This document shows positions 11,544-19,497 of a stretch of 64,000 nt of DNA, one piece after another; the stretch's first letter is position 1; every line of letters begins with the position of its first letter. The position numbers and the translations under genes are program-made. A model generated the notes under the pieces. It was given only the letters and a program-made list of their open reading frames with translations. It made no database searches and was not told the DNA's origin. Source of the DNA: Candidatus Uhrbacteria bacterium (GTDB lineage Bacteria > Patescibacteriota > Patescibacteriia > 2-12-FULL-60-25); the NCBI GenBank assembly GCA_016222815.1, contig JACRQE010000002.1, positions 1 through 64,000 of the forward strand, read 5' to 3'.

Positions 11544-12270
11544 GCGGACGGTTTTTGATAAGAAAAATCTCACGTAAGATCCGTAGGACATGGCTGATTT
11601 TCACCCGGCTTTCGCGGCCATTGCGCCAGACAACCGGGATTTCCTGGACCGACAATCCGCGCTGTTTGGCGAGATACAGAAGCTCAACATCGAAGGCCCA
11701 GCCGCGGGTTTGGAGATTTGTGAAGAGAGGGAGAGCGCGCCGGCTGAAAAGCTTGAAACCGCATTGCGTATCATGGAACGGCAGGCCGAGATAGGTTCGT
11801 ACTCCAAGGTTGAACAAACGGCCGAGCCAGTGGCGATGCATGGGCTGGCGCTCTGCGATGTCGGCGCCGGCTACGCGGCGCGAACCGATGATGATATCCG
11901 AACTCCCCAGGTGCGGGAGCGCTTTTTTTATTTCTGACGGATGCGTGGCCAGGTCGCTGTCGAGGAAAACAACCCACTCGCCTTGCGCGGCCGATACGCC
12001 AGTTTTGACCGCAGCCCCTTTGCCCTGGTTGGTAGGATGTGAAATCGACCTTAGATAAGTTCCCCCGGTCAAGCCGTAGGATGACATATCAGGTGAGGAC
12101 TGTAGCAAATTTTCAACGATTGCCACCGTCCCATCCGATGAGCCATCGTCCACGACGATGATCTCACAGGATTTGCCGAGGACCTGAAAAACGCGACGCG
12201 TCTCGGATATCGCGGTTTCGACAGTCTTTTCTTCGTTGAATGCCGGGATGATTACCGAGAATTCTGGCAT
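11518..12270 (-). CDS. GT2 glycosyltransferase, dolichyl/polyprenyl-phosphate sugar synthase-like
   Basis: A 250-residue GT-A enzyme. MPEFSVIIPAFNEEKTV starts the nucleotide-binding fold, VVDDGSSDGT is the first Asp motif, and FLDSDLA is the metal-binding DxD. DTQCGFKLFSRRA with WAFDVELLYLAKQRG is typical of DPM1/ALG5-like enzymes, which load a sugar onto a polyprenyl phosphate. There is no C-terminal membrane domain. The likely role is making a lipid-linked sugar donor for envelope glycans or glycoproteins; the sugar cannot be read from sequence. It is convergent with, and slightly overlaps, the solute-binding-protein gene. Confidence 0.88.
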   Translation of the reverse strand: MPEFSVIIPAFNEEKTVETAISETRRVFQVLGKSCEIIVVDDGSSDGTVAIVENLLQSSPDMSSYGLTGGTYLRSISHPTNQGKGAAVKTGVSAAQGEWVVFLDSDLATHPSEIKKALPHLGSSDIIIGSRRVAGADIAERQPMHRHWLGRLFNLGVRTYLGLPFHDTQCGFKLFSRRALPLFTNLQTRGWAFDVELLYLAKQRGLSVQEIPVVWRNGRESRVKISHVLRILREIFLIKNRPPTSTASRS

Positions 12271-12302
12271 GCGTGGATGGTAGCATGTCGCATAAAAAGC
12301 AG

Positions 12303-12327
12303 AAGCCCCGGTGTGATACCGGGGCGA
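12303..12327 (-). terminator. Terminator of the three-paralogue operon
   Basis: Stem GCCCCGGT / ACCGGGGC. Read on the minus strand it is followed by TTCTGCTTTTTA. It lies 11 bases after the last gene's stop. Confidence 0.7.
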
Positions 12328-12337
12328 TAGGGAGGCG

Positions 12338-12922
12338 TCAGTCGGTGACGCTCAAGTCGGTTTCGATGGCGGTGACGATCTGATTTTCGTTACGGAACCG
12401 CTGTTCCAGCAGGGTGAGGTGGACGAGTTCATCGCGGCGCTGTCTGGTCCACTCTTCGAGTGCGTAGCCAAGCATGAACCACAGTTCACCGTAGCTGGTA
12501 TCCGCCATCTCGACGATGTGGGACGGGGTCGCGTGCTCGAGGCAGGCGCGGCTGACCCGCTCACCTTCGCCGGGGACTACGCGCGGCGCCCAGATCGAGA
12601 CAACCACCCAGATCAGGTCACGGGTGAATCCCACGATGTAGGCCGTGCAATCATTCGCCTGGCTGCGCGGCTGTACGCGTTTGAAGATACCGTACGGGTT
12701 ACGCCCGAACTCATCGACAGGACGGCCGGTCTCCACCGCGACGGATTGCGACGCCAGGGTGCGGTCCAGGCCGAGGATGCAGGGAAAATCTCCCAACCGC
12801 ACGAGAGGAGCTCCCTCCATCAGACCTCCGAGGGCCAACTGCCGCTCCTGCAGTAGGTCCAACCATTCGCGTTCGGTCAGATGTTCGGTGCGCAGGACGG
12901 TTTCAAAGAACTTACTGGACAT
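12338..12922 (-). CDS. Unknown protein, third member of a tandem paralogue set
   Basis: A 194-residue protein I do not recognise. It shares a layout with the two genes upstream: an N-terminal x-LxxxxWLDLLQERQxxL segment, a central predicted beta segment TAYIVGFTRDLIWVVVSIWAP, and a C-terminal helical region YGELWFMLGYALEEWTRQRRDELVHLTLLEQRFRNENQI. No signal peptide or TM helix is seen, so it is probably cytoplasmic. A GGAG Shine-Dalgarno precedes the ATG at about 8 bases, and the gap to the upstream gene is 11 bases, so it belongs to the same operon. Confidence 0.75.
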   Translation of the reverse strand: MSSKFFETVLRTEHLTEREWLDLLQERQLALGGLMEGAPLVRLGDFPCILGLDRTLASQSVAVETGRPVDEFGRNPYGIFKRVQPRSQANDCTAYIVGFTRDLIWVVVSIWAPRVVPGEGERVSRACLEHATPSHIVEMADTSYGELWFMLGYALEEWTRQRRDELVHLTLLEQRFRNENQIVTAIETDLSVTD

Positions 12923-12933
12923 GACGTTCTCCT

Positions 12934-13500
12934 TCAGTCCTTCTTGGACTTTGACTCGAGCTCATCGAGCAGGTCGTGTTCGAGCGAGAACTGACGATGC
13001 AGGGCCAAGGTCTGCTCATAGCGCTTTTCCTGACGACGCATCCAAGACCCGACCGCATTGCCCAAGAGGTTGAACAGGTGGCGGTACGAGAGGTCGTAGA
13101 ACTCGAAGTCTTCAGGGATGAGGAGATTTCTCATGGAGAACCGGCCGCGTTCGGGGTCCCTGACATCGAGCTCGATGTTGAACCACTTGCCTTCGCGGTG
13201 CAGTCCGTAGGCGTAGAGCCTTCCTTGGTCTTCGGCCTTATCGTGCCGCGACGTGACCCCGAAAATGCCGCGCAGCTGCAGAATCTCGGCGTTCTCGCAC
13301 GATTCCATATCATCCACCAGTCCGGAGAACGTGAAGGAGAGGGACGGTGAAGAGAAGTTCAGTTCGCCCAGCGTGGCCGTGGCGATTGACTTGAGTTTGG
13401 GGCGGACCAGCCGCTCGCGTTGGGCAAGGAGCTTGCGCCAATCTTCGTCGCGGAGCGGCTTGCCGCGCATGAGCATGCCCATGACCTTGCTCTTGATCAT
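12934..13500 (-). CDS. Unknown protein, second member of a tandem paralogue set
   Basis: A 188-residue protein of unknown function, like its neighbours: KPLRDEDWRKLLAQRERLVRPKLKSIATATLGELNF at the N-terminus, LYAYGLHREGKWFNIELDVRDP in the middle, and FEFYDLSYRHLFNLLGNAVGSWMRRQEKRYEQTLALHRQFSLEHDLL at the end. The start at 13500 overlaps the stop of the preceding gene (ATGA), which favours it over the longer frame to 13614. Probably cytoplasmic. Confidence 0.75.
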   Translation of the reverse strand: MIKSKVMGMLMRGKPLRDEDWRKLLAQRERLVRPKLKSIATATLGELNFSSPSLSFTFSGLVDDMESCENAEILQLRGIFGVTSRHDKAEDQGRLYAYGLHREGKWFNIELDVRDPERGRFSMRNLLIPEDFEFYDLSYRHLFNLLGNAVGSWMRRQEKRYEQTLALHRQFSLEHDLLDELESKSKKD

Positions 13501-14093
13501 CGTCGGACTTCCTCTGGCTTGGCACACATGGCTTTGAGGATCGTATCCTCCTGGACGAAGCGGTCGGCCACACTCTGCAGGCGCACGTGGCGCTCGCGGG
13601 ACGCTTCGGCCCACCTCTGCATTTCAATGGTGAGGAAGTCGAGCAGATCGCGGTAACCGACGAGGTACTTACTGACGATCTCCTGCGGCGACGGATTGAG
13701 GATCTCGACCTTGCTGATGGCGTAGGTCGAGGGAGCTGTCTGCTTCTCCTCGACAACGACTTCGAGCCATTCACCATCACGGGAAAAGCCGATGAGGTGG
13801 TACTTGGCCCCGTCATCTTCCCTGGACCAGACCTGCATGAAGAAACCCTGCAAGGACAGTCCGTCTGACGGATGTGTCACCTTTTCCGCCAAACGGTTGT
13901 TGAGGCAAACCGTCGGGGCGCTGTTGAAGCAATTGGGCATGAACTTAACCTCGCCGAGCCTGGTCAAGGTGATGCGATCCAGGAAACCGGCGACGATTTC
14001 GGCACGGTCCTTGAGCATTTTGAGCAGGTCGTCATCGGACGGTTCGTGGCCAGGCAATACTTCTTTGAAAAGGACGGACATGGATTCGGGCAT
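13497..14093 (-). CDS. Unknown protein, first member of a tandem paralogue set
   Basis: A 198-residue protein. Shared features with the next two genes: PSDDDLLKMLKDRAEIVAGFLDRITLTRLGEVKF, then KYHLIGFSRDGEWLEVVVEEKQ, then a C-terminal helix VGYRDLLDFLTIEMQRWAEASRERHVRLQSVADRFVQEDTIL. The ATG at 14093 has a strong AAGGAGAGA Shine-Dalgarno. The three genes form one operon and look like an expanded, diverged family, possibly forming a hetero-oligomer (inference). No domain is recognised. Confidence 0.78.
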   Translation of the reverse strand: MPESMSVLFKEVLPGHEPSDDDLLKMLKDRAEIVAGFLDRITLTRLGEVKFMPNCFNSAPTVCLNNRLAEKVTHPSDGLSLQGFFMQVWSREDDGAKYHLIGFSRDGEWLEVVVEEKQTAPSTYAISKVEILNPSPQEIVSKYLVGYRDLLDFLTIEMQRWAEASRERHVRLQSVADRFVQEDTILKAMCAKPEEVRR

Positions 14094-14140
14094 ACCCTCT
14101 CTCCTTGGTTAACCCTTCAGGCACACCTTTGGGTAATGGT

Positions 14141-14169
14141 TGCTTACGCGTTTTTTACGTGATTGTCAA
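14141..14169 (-). promoter_or_regulatory. Candidate promoter of the paralogue operon
   Basis: On the minus strand a perfect TTGACA (14164-14169) is followed after 17 bases by TAAGCA (14141-14146), upstream of the Shine-Dalgarno of the first gene. The -10 box is weak. Confidence 0.4.
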
Positions 14170-14221
14170 CTTGACGAGGATGTTTGGATGAGGCATCATC
14201 GGTGCACAAAAGAACAGGCAA

Positions 14222-14308
14222 GGGCGAGTGGCGGAACTGGTAGACGCACTGGCTTCAGGAGCCAGCGATCGCAAGATCATGAGAGTTCGAGTCTCTCCCC
14301 GCCCACCA
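14222..14308 (+). tRNA. tRNA-Leu (anticodon CAG)
   Basis: A class II tRNA. Acceptor GGGCGAG pairs with CCCGCCC (one A-C mismatch at pair 6-67). The D arm contains GGAACTGGTAGACGC. Anticodon stem CTGGC/GCCAG encloses TTCAGGA, giving CAG. The long variable arm has a GATC-GCAA-GATC stem, and the T arm is GAGAG-TTCGAGT-CTCTC. The discriminator A and the CCA end are encoded. The length, variable arm and layout match leucine tRNAs. Confidence 0.95.
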
Positions 14309-14315
14309 TGCAAGA

Positions 14316-14336
14316 ATCCCGCGAAAGCGGGTTTTT
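14316..14336 (+). terminator. Terminator after tRNA-Leu
   Basis: Stem CCCGC / GCGGG with a GAAA tetraloop followed by TTTTT, 10 bases after the CCA end. Confidence 0.85.
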
Positions 14337-14379
14337 GCTTTTTACGGGTGTCCGGAGTTTAATATCCACATAACGAATA

Positions 14380-14409
14380 CAGGGCGAACACATCGGTCCG
14401 CCCCTACGA
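14380..14409. repeat. Degenerate GTAGGGGC-type element
   Basis: AGGGCGAACACATCGGTCCGCCC followed by CTACG: the right half (CGCCCCTAC) matches the dispersed palindrome family, while the left half has decayed. It lies 9 bases upstream of the flavin reductase start. Confidence 0.5.
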
Positions 14410-14417
14410 ATACAATT

Positions 14418-14960
14418 ATGAAAATCCCAGTCTTATACGGTTCGATCCGCGAAGGGCGGAAGAGCGAAAGCGTGGCCAAGTTCATCCATGCGGAACTCGT
14501 GAAGCGCGGCATCGAGAGCGAATACGTGACGCCGGAGAACTATCACGGAAAATCCATGGAGAAAAAATTCCCGGAGCCCTGGAAGACAATCATGGCCGAA
14601 GCTGACGGACTCATCATCGTGTCCCCGGAGTACAACCATGGTTATCCCGGTCCGCTGAAGGAGATGCTCGATTCGCTGTACGAGGAATACAACTACAAAC
14701 CGGTCGGAATCATCGGCGCATCAGGCTTTTTGGGCGGCGGGCGCATGGTCGAGCAATTACGCCAGGTGGTCATCGAACTCAAGATGGTGCCAATCCGCGA
14801 AGCCGGCTACTTCCCCATGGTTTGGGAGCTTGCGGATGAAAAAGGAGAGCTGAAAAATCCGGAGCAGTACCTCCCCCGCCTCGAACCATTTTTTAAGGAA
14901 TTGTTCTGGTACGCGGAGGTGCTGAAGGAAGGGAAGGAAAAGCATCCGTGGGAGAAATAG
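14418..14960 (+). CDS. NADPH-dependent FMN reductase family protein
   Basis: A 180-residue flavodoxin-like protein. The N-terminal GSIREGRKSESVAKF is the FMN-phosphate loop. SPEYNHGYPGPLKEMLDSL is the FMN_red family signature, and GIIGASGFLGGGRMVEQLRQV provides the second flavin loop. The family reduces FMN, quinones or azo compounds with NAD(P)H in the cytoplasm; the substrate cannot be assigned. It follows tRNA-Leu and a decayed repeat and has no operon partner. Confidence 0.88.
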   Translation: MKIPVLYGSIREGRKSESVAKFIHAELVKRGIESEYVTPENYHGKSMEKKFPEPWKTIMAEADGLIIVSPEYNHGYPGPLKEMLDSLYEEYNYKPVGIIGASGFLGGGRMVEQLRQVVIELKMVPIREAGYFPMVWELADEKGELKNPEQYLPRLEPFFKELFWYAEVLKEGKEKHPWEK

Positions 14961-15040
14961 GATGGCGCTCAGGATCGGAATCCTATTCCAGAGGATTCTC
15001 GACGATGTATTTACGTTTGGCTGTCAAAGGATGGCTTCTT

Positions 15041-15069
15041 TTGACAAAATCCGCATTTTACTGTATAGT
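15041..15069 (+). promoter_or_regulatory. Strong promoter for RNase J
   Basis: TTGACA (15041-15046), 17-base spacer, TATAGT (15064-15069). Transcription would start near 15076, leaving a leader of about 225 bases before the start codon. Confidence 0.7.
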
Positions 15070-15075
15070 ATCCGT

Positions 15076-15300
15076 ATTCAGGTTGAGATTCGTCGCAGAT
15101 TCGCGTAGATTTACGCCAATTCCGACGGTTCTAAATCACCATAATCAAGATTGAACGAGTAAACTATCAAAGTTTTTCGTTTGTCAGCGAGTCATTAGAT
15201 ATGACTTTTTCCGCCAGAGATTGAACCAGACGTCCATCGGACGCAACATTTTTCAATCTGGCGGACACAAGATGGACTTTTCGTAAGTCCGAAACACAAT
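15076..15300 (+). promoter_or_regulatory. Structured 5' leader of RNase J mRNA
   Basis: The last 100 bases fold well. TCCGCCAGA-(GA)-TTGAA (15210-15225) pairs with TTCAATCTGGCGGA (15252-15265) and encloses CGTCC-ATC-GGACG (15231-15243). A second hairpin, GGACTT / AAGTCC, lies at 15274-15290, ten bases before the ATG. No Shine-Dalgarno is visible. A long structured leader on an mRNA-decay nuclease suggests autoregulation by cleavage, as known for E. coli rne; that role is inference. The rest of the 14961-15300 gap (14961-15040) shows nothing recognisable. Confidence 0.5.
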
Positions 15301-17421
15301 ATGGAACCATTCAGACGTACAGGAGGAACGACTCCGCCCAGCGGCGGATCGAAACCTTTCGGTTTTCGCCCCTTTCGCGGGCCGAGGAAACCACATAAAC
15401 CACAGGGACAACCGACGACGCAACCCCATCAAGCCCGTCCAGCCCAACCGGCGCGGCCTTTCGGTACGCCGTTCAAACGCTTCGATCAGAAGCCGGCGGT
15501 TTTCCAACAGCGCACCAAATCGATCCAAGGCAAGACCGAACAGGTCAAATCCCTGATCGACAAAGCAATCGCGCGCAACGGCAAGAAGGAACCGACCATC
15601 AAGGAAGGTTTGCGCCGCGAAGAAGGGCATAAGCCAAAAAAGGGACGGCGTATGGGACGCCCGGGCAGCCAAGTCGCGGCTCCGCGTTTGGGTACTTACA
15701 AACACAAACCCTACCTCAAAACCGGCACGGACACGGATAAATTGATGGTGAGCCCAAAACAGCGGCTCAAGATCATCGTCCTGGGCGGCAATGAAGAAGT
15801 CGGACGCAACATGTCGCTCATGGAGTACGGCGACGACATCATCCTCATCGACATGGGCCTGCAGTTCCCGGACGAGGACATGCCGGGCGTGGACTACATC
15901 ATCCCCAACGTCTCCTACCTCAAGGGCAAGGAGAAGAATATCCGCGGCGTGATCATCACCCACGCCCACTTGGACCATATCGGCGGCGTCCCCCACCTGG
16001 CTTCGATGCTGGGCAATCCGCCGATCTTCGGCACGGATTTGACCTGCGCGCTCATCAAGAAACGCCAGGAAGACCATCGCGACAAACCGCCGCTAAACCT
16101 GCACACCATAAAATCCGATGACGTGCTCCAGCTCGGTGTGTTCAAGATCGAATTCTTCGGCGTAGCCCACTCCATCCCCACGGCCATGGGCCTCATCGTG
16201 AATACCCCGTGTGGCATAGTGGTACACACCGGCGACTTCAAACTGGATTCGGCCCCGGGCGCGCAATCCCTGCAGGAGACGGAGAAAATCATGAAGCTTG
16301 GCGACCGCAACGTGCTGGCGCTCATGATCGACTCGACCAACGCTTCGCATACGGGCAAACAGCTGCATGAATACGAGATCCAGCACAACATTGACGACAT
16401 CATCGCCAACTCGCAAGGCCGCGTCATCATCGGCACATTCAGTTCGATGATCGCGCGTATCCAGCAGATCGTCTTGGCTTGCGAACGTCAGGGACGAAAG
16501 ATAGCGGTCGAGGGTTTCTCCATGAAATCCAACATGCTCATATCGCAGGAACTGGGCTACATGAAGGTCCAGAAAGGGACGCTCATCGACACCAAGGACA
16601 TCAACAAATACCCGCGCGACAAGGTGGCCATCGTGTGCACCGGCGCGCAAGGCGAAGAGCGGGCCGTGCTCATGCGCGTGGCCAACCGCGAACATCCAAT
16701 CATCGAGATCGAACCGGGCGACACGGTCGTGTTCTCGTCGTCCGTCATCCCGGGCAACGAACGCTCTGTCCAGCGCGTGACCGATACGCTCTACCGCGAA
16801 GGCGCCAACGTGGTGCACTACAAGATGATGGACGTGCACGCCGGCGGACATGCCAAACAGGAGGACCTGATCGAGACGCACCGCATGATCAAGCCGAAGT
16901 ATCTGATCCCCATCGAAGGCCACTACTCCTTTTTGGTGGAACACGCCAAGGCAGCAGTGCGCGGCGGGTTCAACCAAAACAACGTCATGATCGCGGACAA
17001 CGGCCAGATAATGGAGTTCGACCATCATGGCAACGGCCAACTGACCAACAAGAAAATCCCGACCGAATACGTGTTCGTGGACGGTCTGGGAGTCGGCGAC
17101 ACCAACCACATCGTGCTACGCGACCGCCAGGAACTTTCGGGCGACGGCATCGTTGTGGTCCTGGCCGTGGTCTCGGAACGCACCGGTAAGCTAATGCAAT
17201 TGCCCGAACTCATCTCGCGCGGTTTCATCTACATGAAGGACCAGGGAGAATTGATGGGCCAGGCGCGCAAAAAGGTCGCCGAGACCCTGCAGGACAACGA
17301 CCCGCGGAGCGGCGCCAACGCTGTTTATCTGAAAGAGAAGGTGCGCAACGACCTGGGCGAGTTCCTGTACAAGAAAACGGAACGAAGACCCATGATTTTG
17401 CCGGTTATAGTTGAGGTGTAA
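15301..17421 (+). CDS. rnj: Ribonuclease J with a long basic N-terminal extension
   Basis: A 706-residue metallo-beta-lactamase/beta-CASP ribonuclease with 5'-exo and endo activity in RNA maturation and decay. The catalytic core begins near residue 155 (LKIIVLGGNEEVGRNMSLMEYGDDIILIDMG). The HxHxDH motif is HAHLDH at 221-226, and VVHTGDFK, GTFSSMIARI, DVHAGGH and PIEGHY follow in the family order. About 154 residues rich in Pro, Arg, Lys and Gln precede the core and are absent from standard RNase J (about 555 residues). This extension is probably disordered and may bind RNA or partners. It is expressed from a strong promoter with a structured leader. Confidence 0.94.
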   Translation: MEPFRRTGGTTPPSGGSKPFGFRPFRGPRKPHKPQGQPTTQPHQARPAQPARPFGTPFKRFDQKPAVFQQRTKSIQGKTEQVKSLIDKAIARNGKKEPTIKEGLRREEGHKPKKGRRMGRPGSQVAAPRLGTYKHKPYLKTGTDTDKLMVSPKQRLKIIVLGGNEEVGRNMSLMEYGDDIILIDMGLQFPDEDMPGVDYIIPNVSYLKGKEKNIRGVIITHAHLDHIGGVPHLASMLGNPPIFGTDLTCALIKKRQEDHRDKPPLNLHTIKSDDVLQLGVFKIEFFGVAHSIPTAMGLIVNTPCGIVVHTGDFKLDSAPGAQSLQETEKIMKLGDRNVLALMIDSTNASHTGKQLHEYEIQHNIDDIIANSQGRVIIGTFSSMIARIQQIVLACERQGRKIAVEGFSMKSNMLISQELGYMKVQKGTLIDTKDINKYPRDKVAIVCTGAQGEERAVLMRVANREHPIIEIEPGDTVVFSSSVIPGNERSVQRVTDTLYREGANVVHYKMMDVHAGGHAKQEDLIETHRMIKPKYLIPIEGHYSFLVEHAKAAVRGGFNQNNVMIADNGQIMEFDHHGNGQLTNKKIPTEYVFVDGLGVGDTNHIVLRDRQELSGDGIVVVLAVVSERTGKLMQLPELISRGFIYMKDQGELMGQARKKVAETLQDNDPRSGANAVYLKEKVRNDLGEFLYKKTERRPMILPVIVEV

Positions 17422-17463
17422 AGCTAGATATTAGACCGTAGACGGTAGACGATAGCCAGAGAG

Positions 17464-17499
17464 TAGGGGCGTCCCGGTGTCCACCGGGACGCCTTTTTG
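17464..17499 (+). terminator. Terminator after RNase J
   Basis: A perfect stem GGCGTCCCGGTG / CACCGGGACGCC with TC at its centre, followed by TTTTT. It is preceded by GTAGGG, so it combines the dispersed GTAGGGGC motif with the CCGGTGTCCACCGG terminator palindrome used elsewhere. Confidence 0.88.
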
Positions 17500-17507
17500 G
17501 TTTTGGA

Positions 17508-17536
17508 TTGACAAAAAACGAGGTCGAGAATAAATT
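17508..17536 (+). promoter_or_regulatory. Promoter of the 269-residue unknown gene
   Basis: TTGACA (17508-17513), 17-base spacer, TAAATT (17531-17536), 31 bases before the start codon. Confidence 0.55.
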
Positions 17537-17567
17537 CTGGCCAGTCCTTTGAGAAAGAGGTCTGACC

Positions 17568-18377
17568 ATGGGGAACGATCAAGACAATTTAAAGGCGCTC
17601 CGAGAGCACATCGCGCAGTACCACAGCAGCGACAAGAAGGTTCTGGGGAGGATGTTCGCGGTCCAGGAGGAGCTGGCGGGCATGAGCGGGCAGTTCGTCA
17701 TGCTGGTGGACTACGTGAAGATCGGTCCATCACGGCGACGCATGCGGAGAGGTCCGCTGACCGGCGATTGCCTCACGTTCCATCATGTCGAGAAGACGTC
17801 AGAGGCGACGCTCTCCGTCGCCAATCTCACCGACGATAAGCTGCGCCTGGCAACGACCGAGGACAGCGGGTTGTACACGGGCAAGGTCGCGATGGGCAAA
17901 GCGCCTGACGGACCGATTTCGGTCCTTGATGCTCAAATCACGTTCGAGGCCCTGCAGTACTGGATCCTATTCGGGTCGGACGGTGGCAGGAGCGAATTCG
18001 ACGACGGCCGCACGAACAGGCTGCGAGTGATCGAAGTCGTGACAGGGGGCGCCAACATAATCCGCTGGATTACACATTGCTTCAGCGACCGCATCCGCCA
18101 TCACCACAAACGCGAGTGGCTGGAATTCGTCGTCAAGCTGATGCGGACGGTTGAGGGCGGTCCTAGAGCCTCTCACAAAGACGAATCCGCGTGGATCGCC
18201 TGTCTGCAGGGGCTTGGCGTCCGGGAGAGTTCGCTGTCCGTGAGGGATCTGAGCCCGAAAACCATTCGGGACCTGCGAGAGGAGCTGAGGGAGCACCTGC
18301 AGCGAGCCGAACTACTCGGCCACGGAAACGACCCGTACGTCCTGGACCTCAAGCGGCGTTACCCCGATCTCATCTGA
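17568..18377 (+). CDS. Unknown cytoplasmic protein
   Basis: A 269-residue protein I do not recognise. It is hydrophilic, with no signal peptide or TM helix. The N-terminus (NLKALREHIAQYHSSDKKVLGRMFAVQEELAGM) is helical. A beta-rich middle follows (VMLVDYVKIGPSRRRMRRGPLTGDCLTFHHVEK). The C-terminus (LSPKTIRDLREELREHLQRAELLGHGNDPYVLDLKRRYPDLI) is helical. An AGAGGT-type Shine-Dalgarno precedes the ATG, and it has its own promoter and terminator, so it is probably a real monocistronic gene. It shows no obvious similarity to the three-paralogue family. Confidence 0.7.
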   Translation: MGNDQDNLKALREHIAQYHSSDKKVLGRMFAVQEELAGMSGQFVMLVDYVKIGPSRRRMRRGPLTGDCLTFHHVEKTSEATLSVANLTDDKLRLATTEDSGLYTGKVAMGKAPDGPISVLDAQITFEALQYWILFGSDGGRSEFDDGRTNRLRVIEVVTGGANIIRWITHCFSDRIRHHHKREWLEFVVKLMRTVEGGPRASHKDESAWIACLQGLGVRESSLSVRDLSPKTIRDLREELREHLQRAELLGHGNDPYVLDLKRRYPDLI

Positions 18378-18385
18378 ACCACCTC

Positions 18386-18420
18386 AAACCCCTTCGCGGA
18401 TTCTCCGTCGAGGGGTTTTT
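18386..18420 (+). terminator. Terminator after the unknown gene
   Basis: Stem AAACCCC / GGGGTTT with an internal TCG(C)GGA/TCCG(T)CGA extension, followed by a T run. Confidence 0.75.
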
Positions 18421-18464
18421 CGATATTTGTCATTCCGCGGTGGATGAGGCAATCTATGGTGGCT

Positions 18465-19457
18465 ATGCCCGAACTCCTCTTCTCCGGCGTGAAGCCCACG
18501 TCCACACCGCACATCGGCAATTACATCGGCGCGCTCAAACAGTGGGCCGAAATCCAGCATCGTTACCAATGCCTTTTTTGCATCGTAGACCTGCACGCCA
18601 TCACGGTGCCGCAAGACCCGAAGGAGATGCGCGAACGGACGCTTGAGATCGCGGCAATTTATCTTGCCATAGGATTAGACCCCAAGCGGTGCACCCTTTT
18701 CGTCCAGAGCGAGGTCCACGAACATGCGGAACTGGGCTGGATCCTGGGAACTTTGGTCAAGATGTCGGAGTTGGAGCGCATGACGCAATACAAAGACAAA
18801 GCCAAGGTCAAAGGCGAGAACGTGGGTGCCGGGCTGTTCAATTATCCGAGTTTGATGGCGGCGGACATTTTACTTTACGATACGACGGTCGTGCCGGTGG
18901 GCGAGGACCAGATGCAGCATGTGGAACTGACGCGCATGTTGGCGCGGCGGTTCAACTCGACTTTCGGCGAGACGTTCGTGGAACCGCAATCCCTGGTTCA
19001 GAAAGTCGGAGCGAGGATAATGAGCCTGCAGGAACCGACCAAGAAGATGAGCAAGAGCGATGAGTCGGCGTCCGGGACAATCATGCTGACCGACAGCCCG
19101 GACGTGATACGCAAAAAGATTTCGCGGGCCGTGACCGACTCGGGCACTGACATCACATACGACGCAATCGAACGGCCGGCTATCTCAAATCTGTTGACGA
19201 TTTTCCACCACGCAACCGGCAAGCCGATCAAGGAGATCGAGGCCGAGTACGCTGGCAAAGGTTACGCGGATTTCAAGAAAGGTTTAGCCGAATCCGTGGT
19301 CGAGATGCTCTCCCCCATCCAAAAGAAACTCGACGAGTTCAAGAGCGACCCGGGAGAACTCGCGAGGATACTCGACGCCGGACGGGATGCGGCGCAGGAG
19401 ATGGCGGCGAAGAAAATGAAGGTCGTGATGGAGAGGGTGGGGCTGGGAAGGAAATAA
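18465..19457 (+). CDS. trpS: Tryptophanyl-tRNA synthetase
   Basis: A 330-residue class I synthetase charging tRNA-Trp. FSGVKPTSTPHIGNYIGAL contains the HIGN signature (HIGH equivalent). Also seen are DLHAITVPQDP, NVGAGLFNYPSLMAADILLYDTTVVPVGEDQMQHVELTR and the KMSKS loop in PTKKMSKSDESASGTI. Length and motif order are those of bacterial TrpRS. Three in-frame ATGs (18444, 18456, 18465) are possible; 18465 (MPELLFSG) fits the usual N-terminus best and none has a clear Shine-Dalgarno. Confidence 0.95.
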   Translation: MPELLFSGVKPTSTPHIGNYIGALKQWAEIQHRYQCLFCIVDLHAITVPQDPKEMRERTLEIAAIYLAIGLDPKRCTLFVQSEVHEHAELGWILGTLVKMSELERMTQYKDKAKVKGENVGAGLFNYPSLMAADILLYDTTVVPVGEDQMQHVELTRMLARRFNSTFGETFVEPQSLVQKVGARIMSLQEPTKKMSKSDESASGTIMLTDSPDVIRKKISRAVTDSGTDITYDAIERPAISNLLTIFHHATGKPIKEIEAEYAGKGYADFKKGLAESVVEMLSPIQKKLDEFKSDPGELARILDAGRDAAQEMAAKKMKVVMERVGLGRK

Positions 19458-19466
19458 CGACACCAG

Positions 19467-19494
19467 AAAAACCCCGCTTCGGCGGGGTTTTTTG
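19467..19494. terminator. Bidirectional terminator between trpS and the cyclase
   Basis: A perfect stem AAAAACCCCGC / GCGGGGTTTTT with a TTCG loop, with T or A runs on both sides, between convergent genes. Confidence 0.9.
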
Positions 19495-19497
19495 TTT

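Noticed and set aside
14141-14169. The same segment as a plus-strand promoter for tRNA-Leu
   Set aside because: The good TTGACA reads on the minus strand; no -35/-10 pair pointing at the tRNA was convincing.
12338-18377. The 269-residue gene at 17568 as a fourth member of the three-paralogue family
   Set aside because: It lacks the shared GF-x-RD-x-x-W segment and has a different length and layout.
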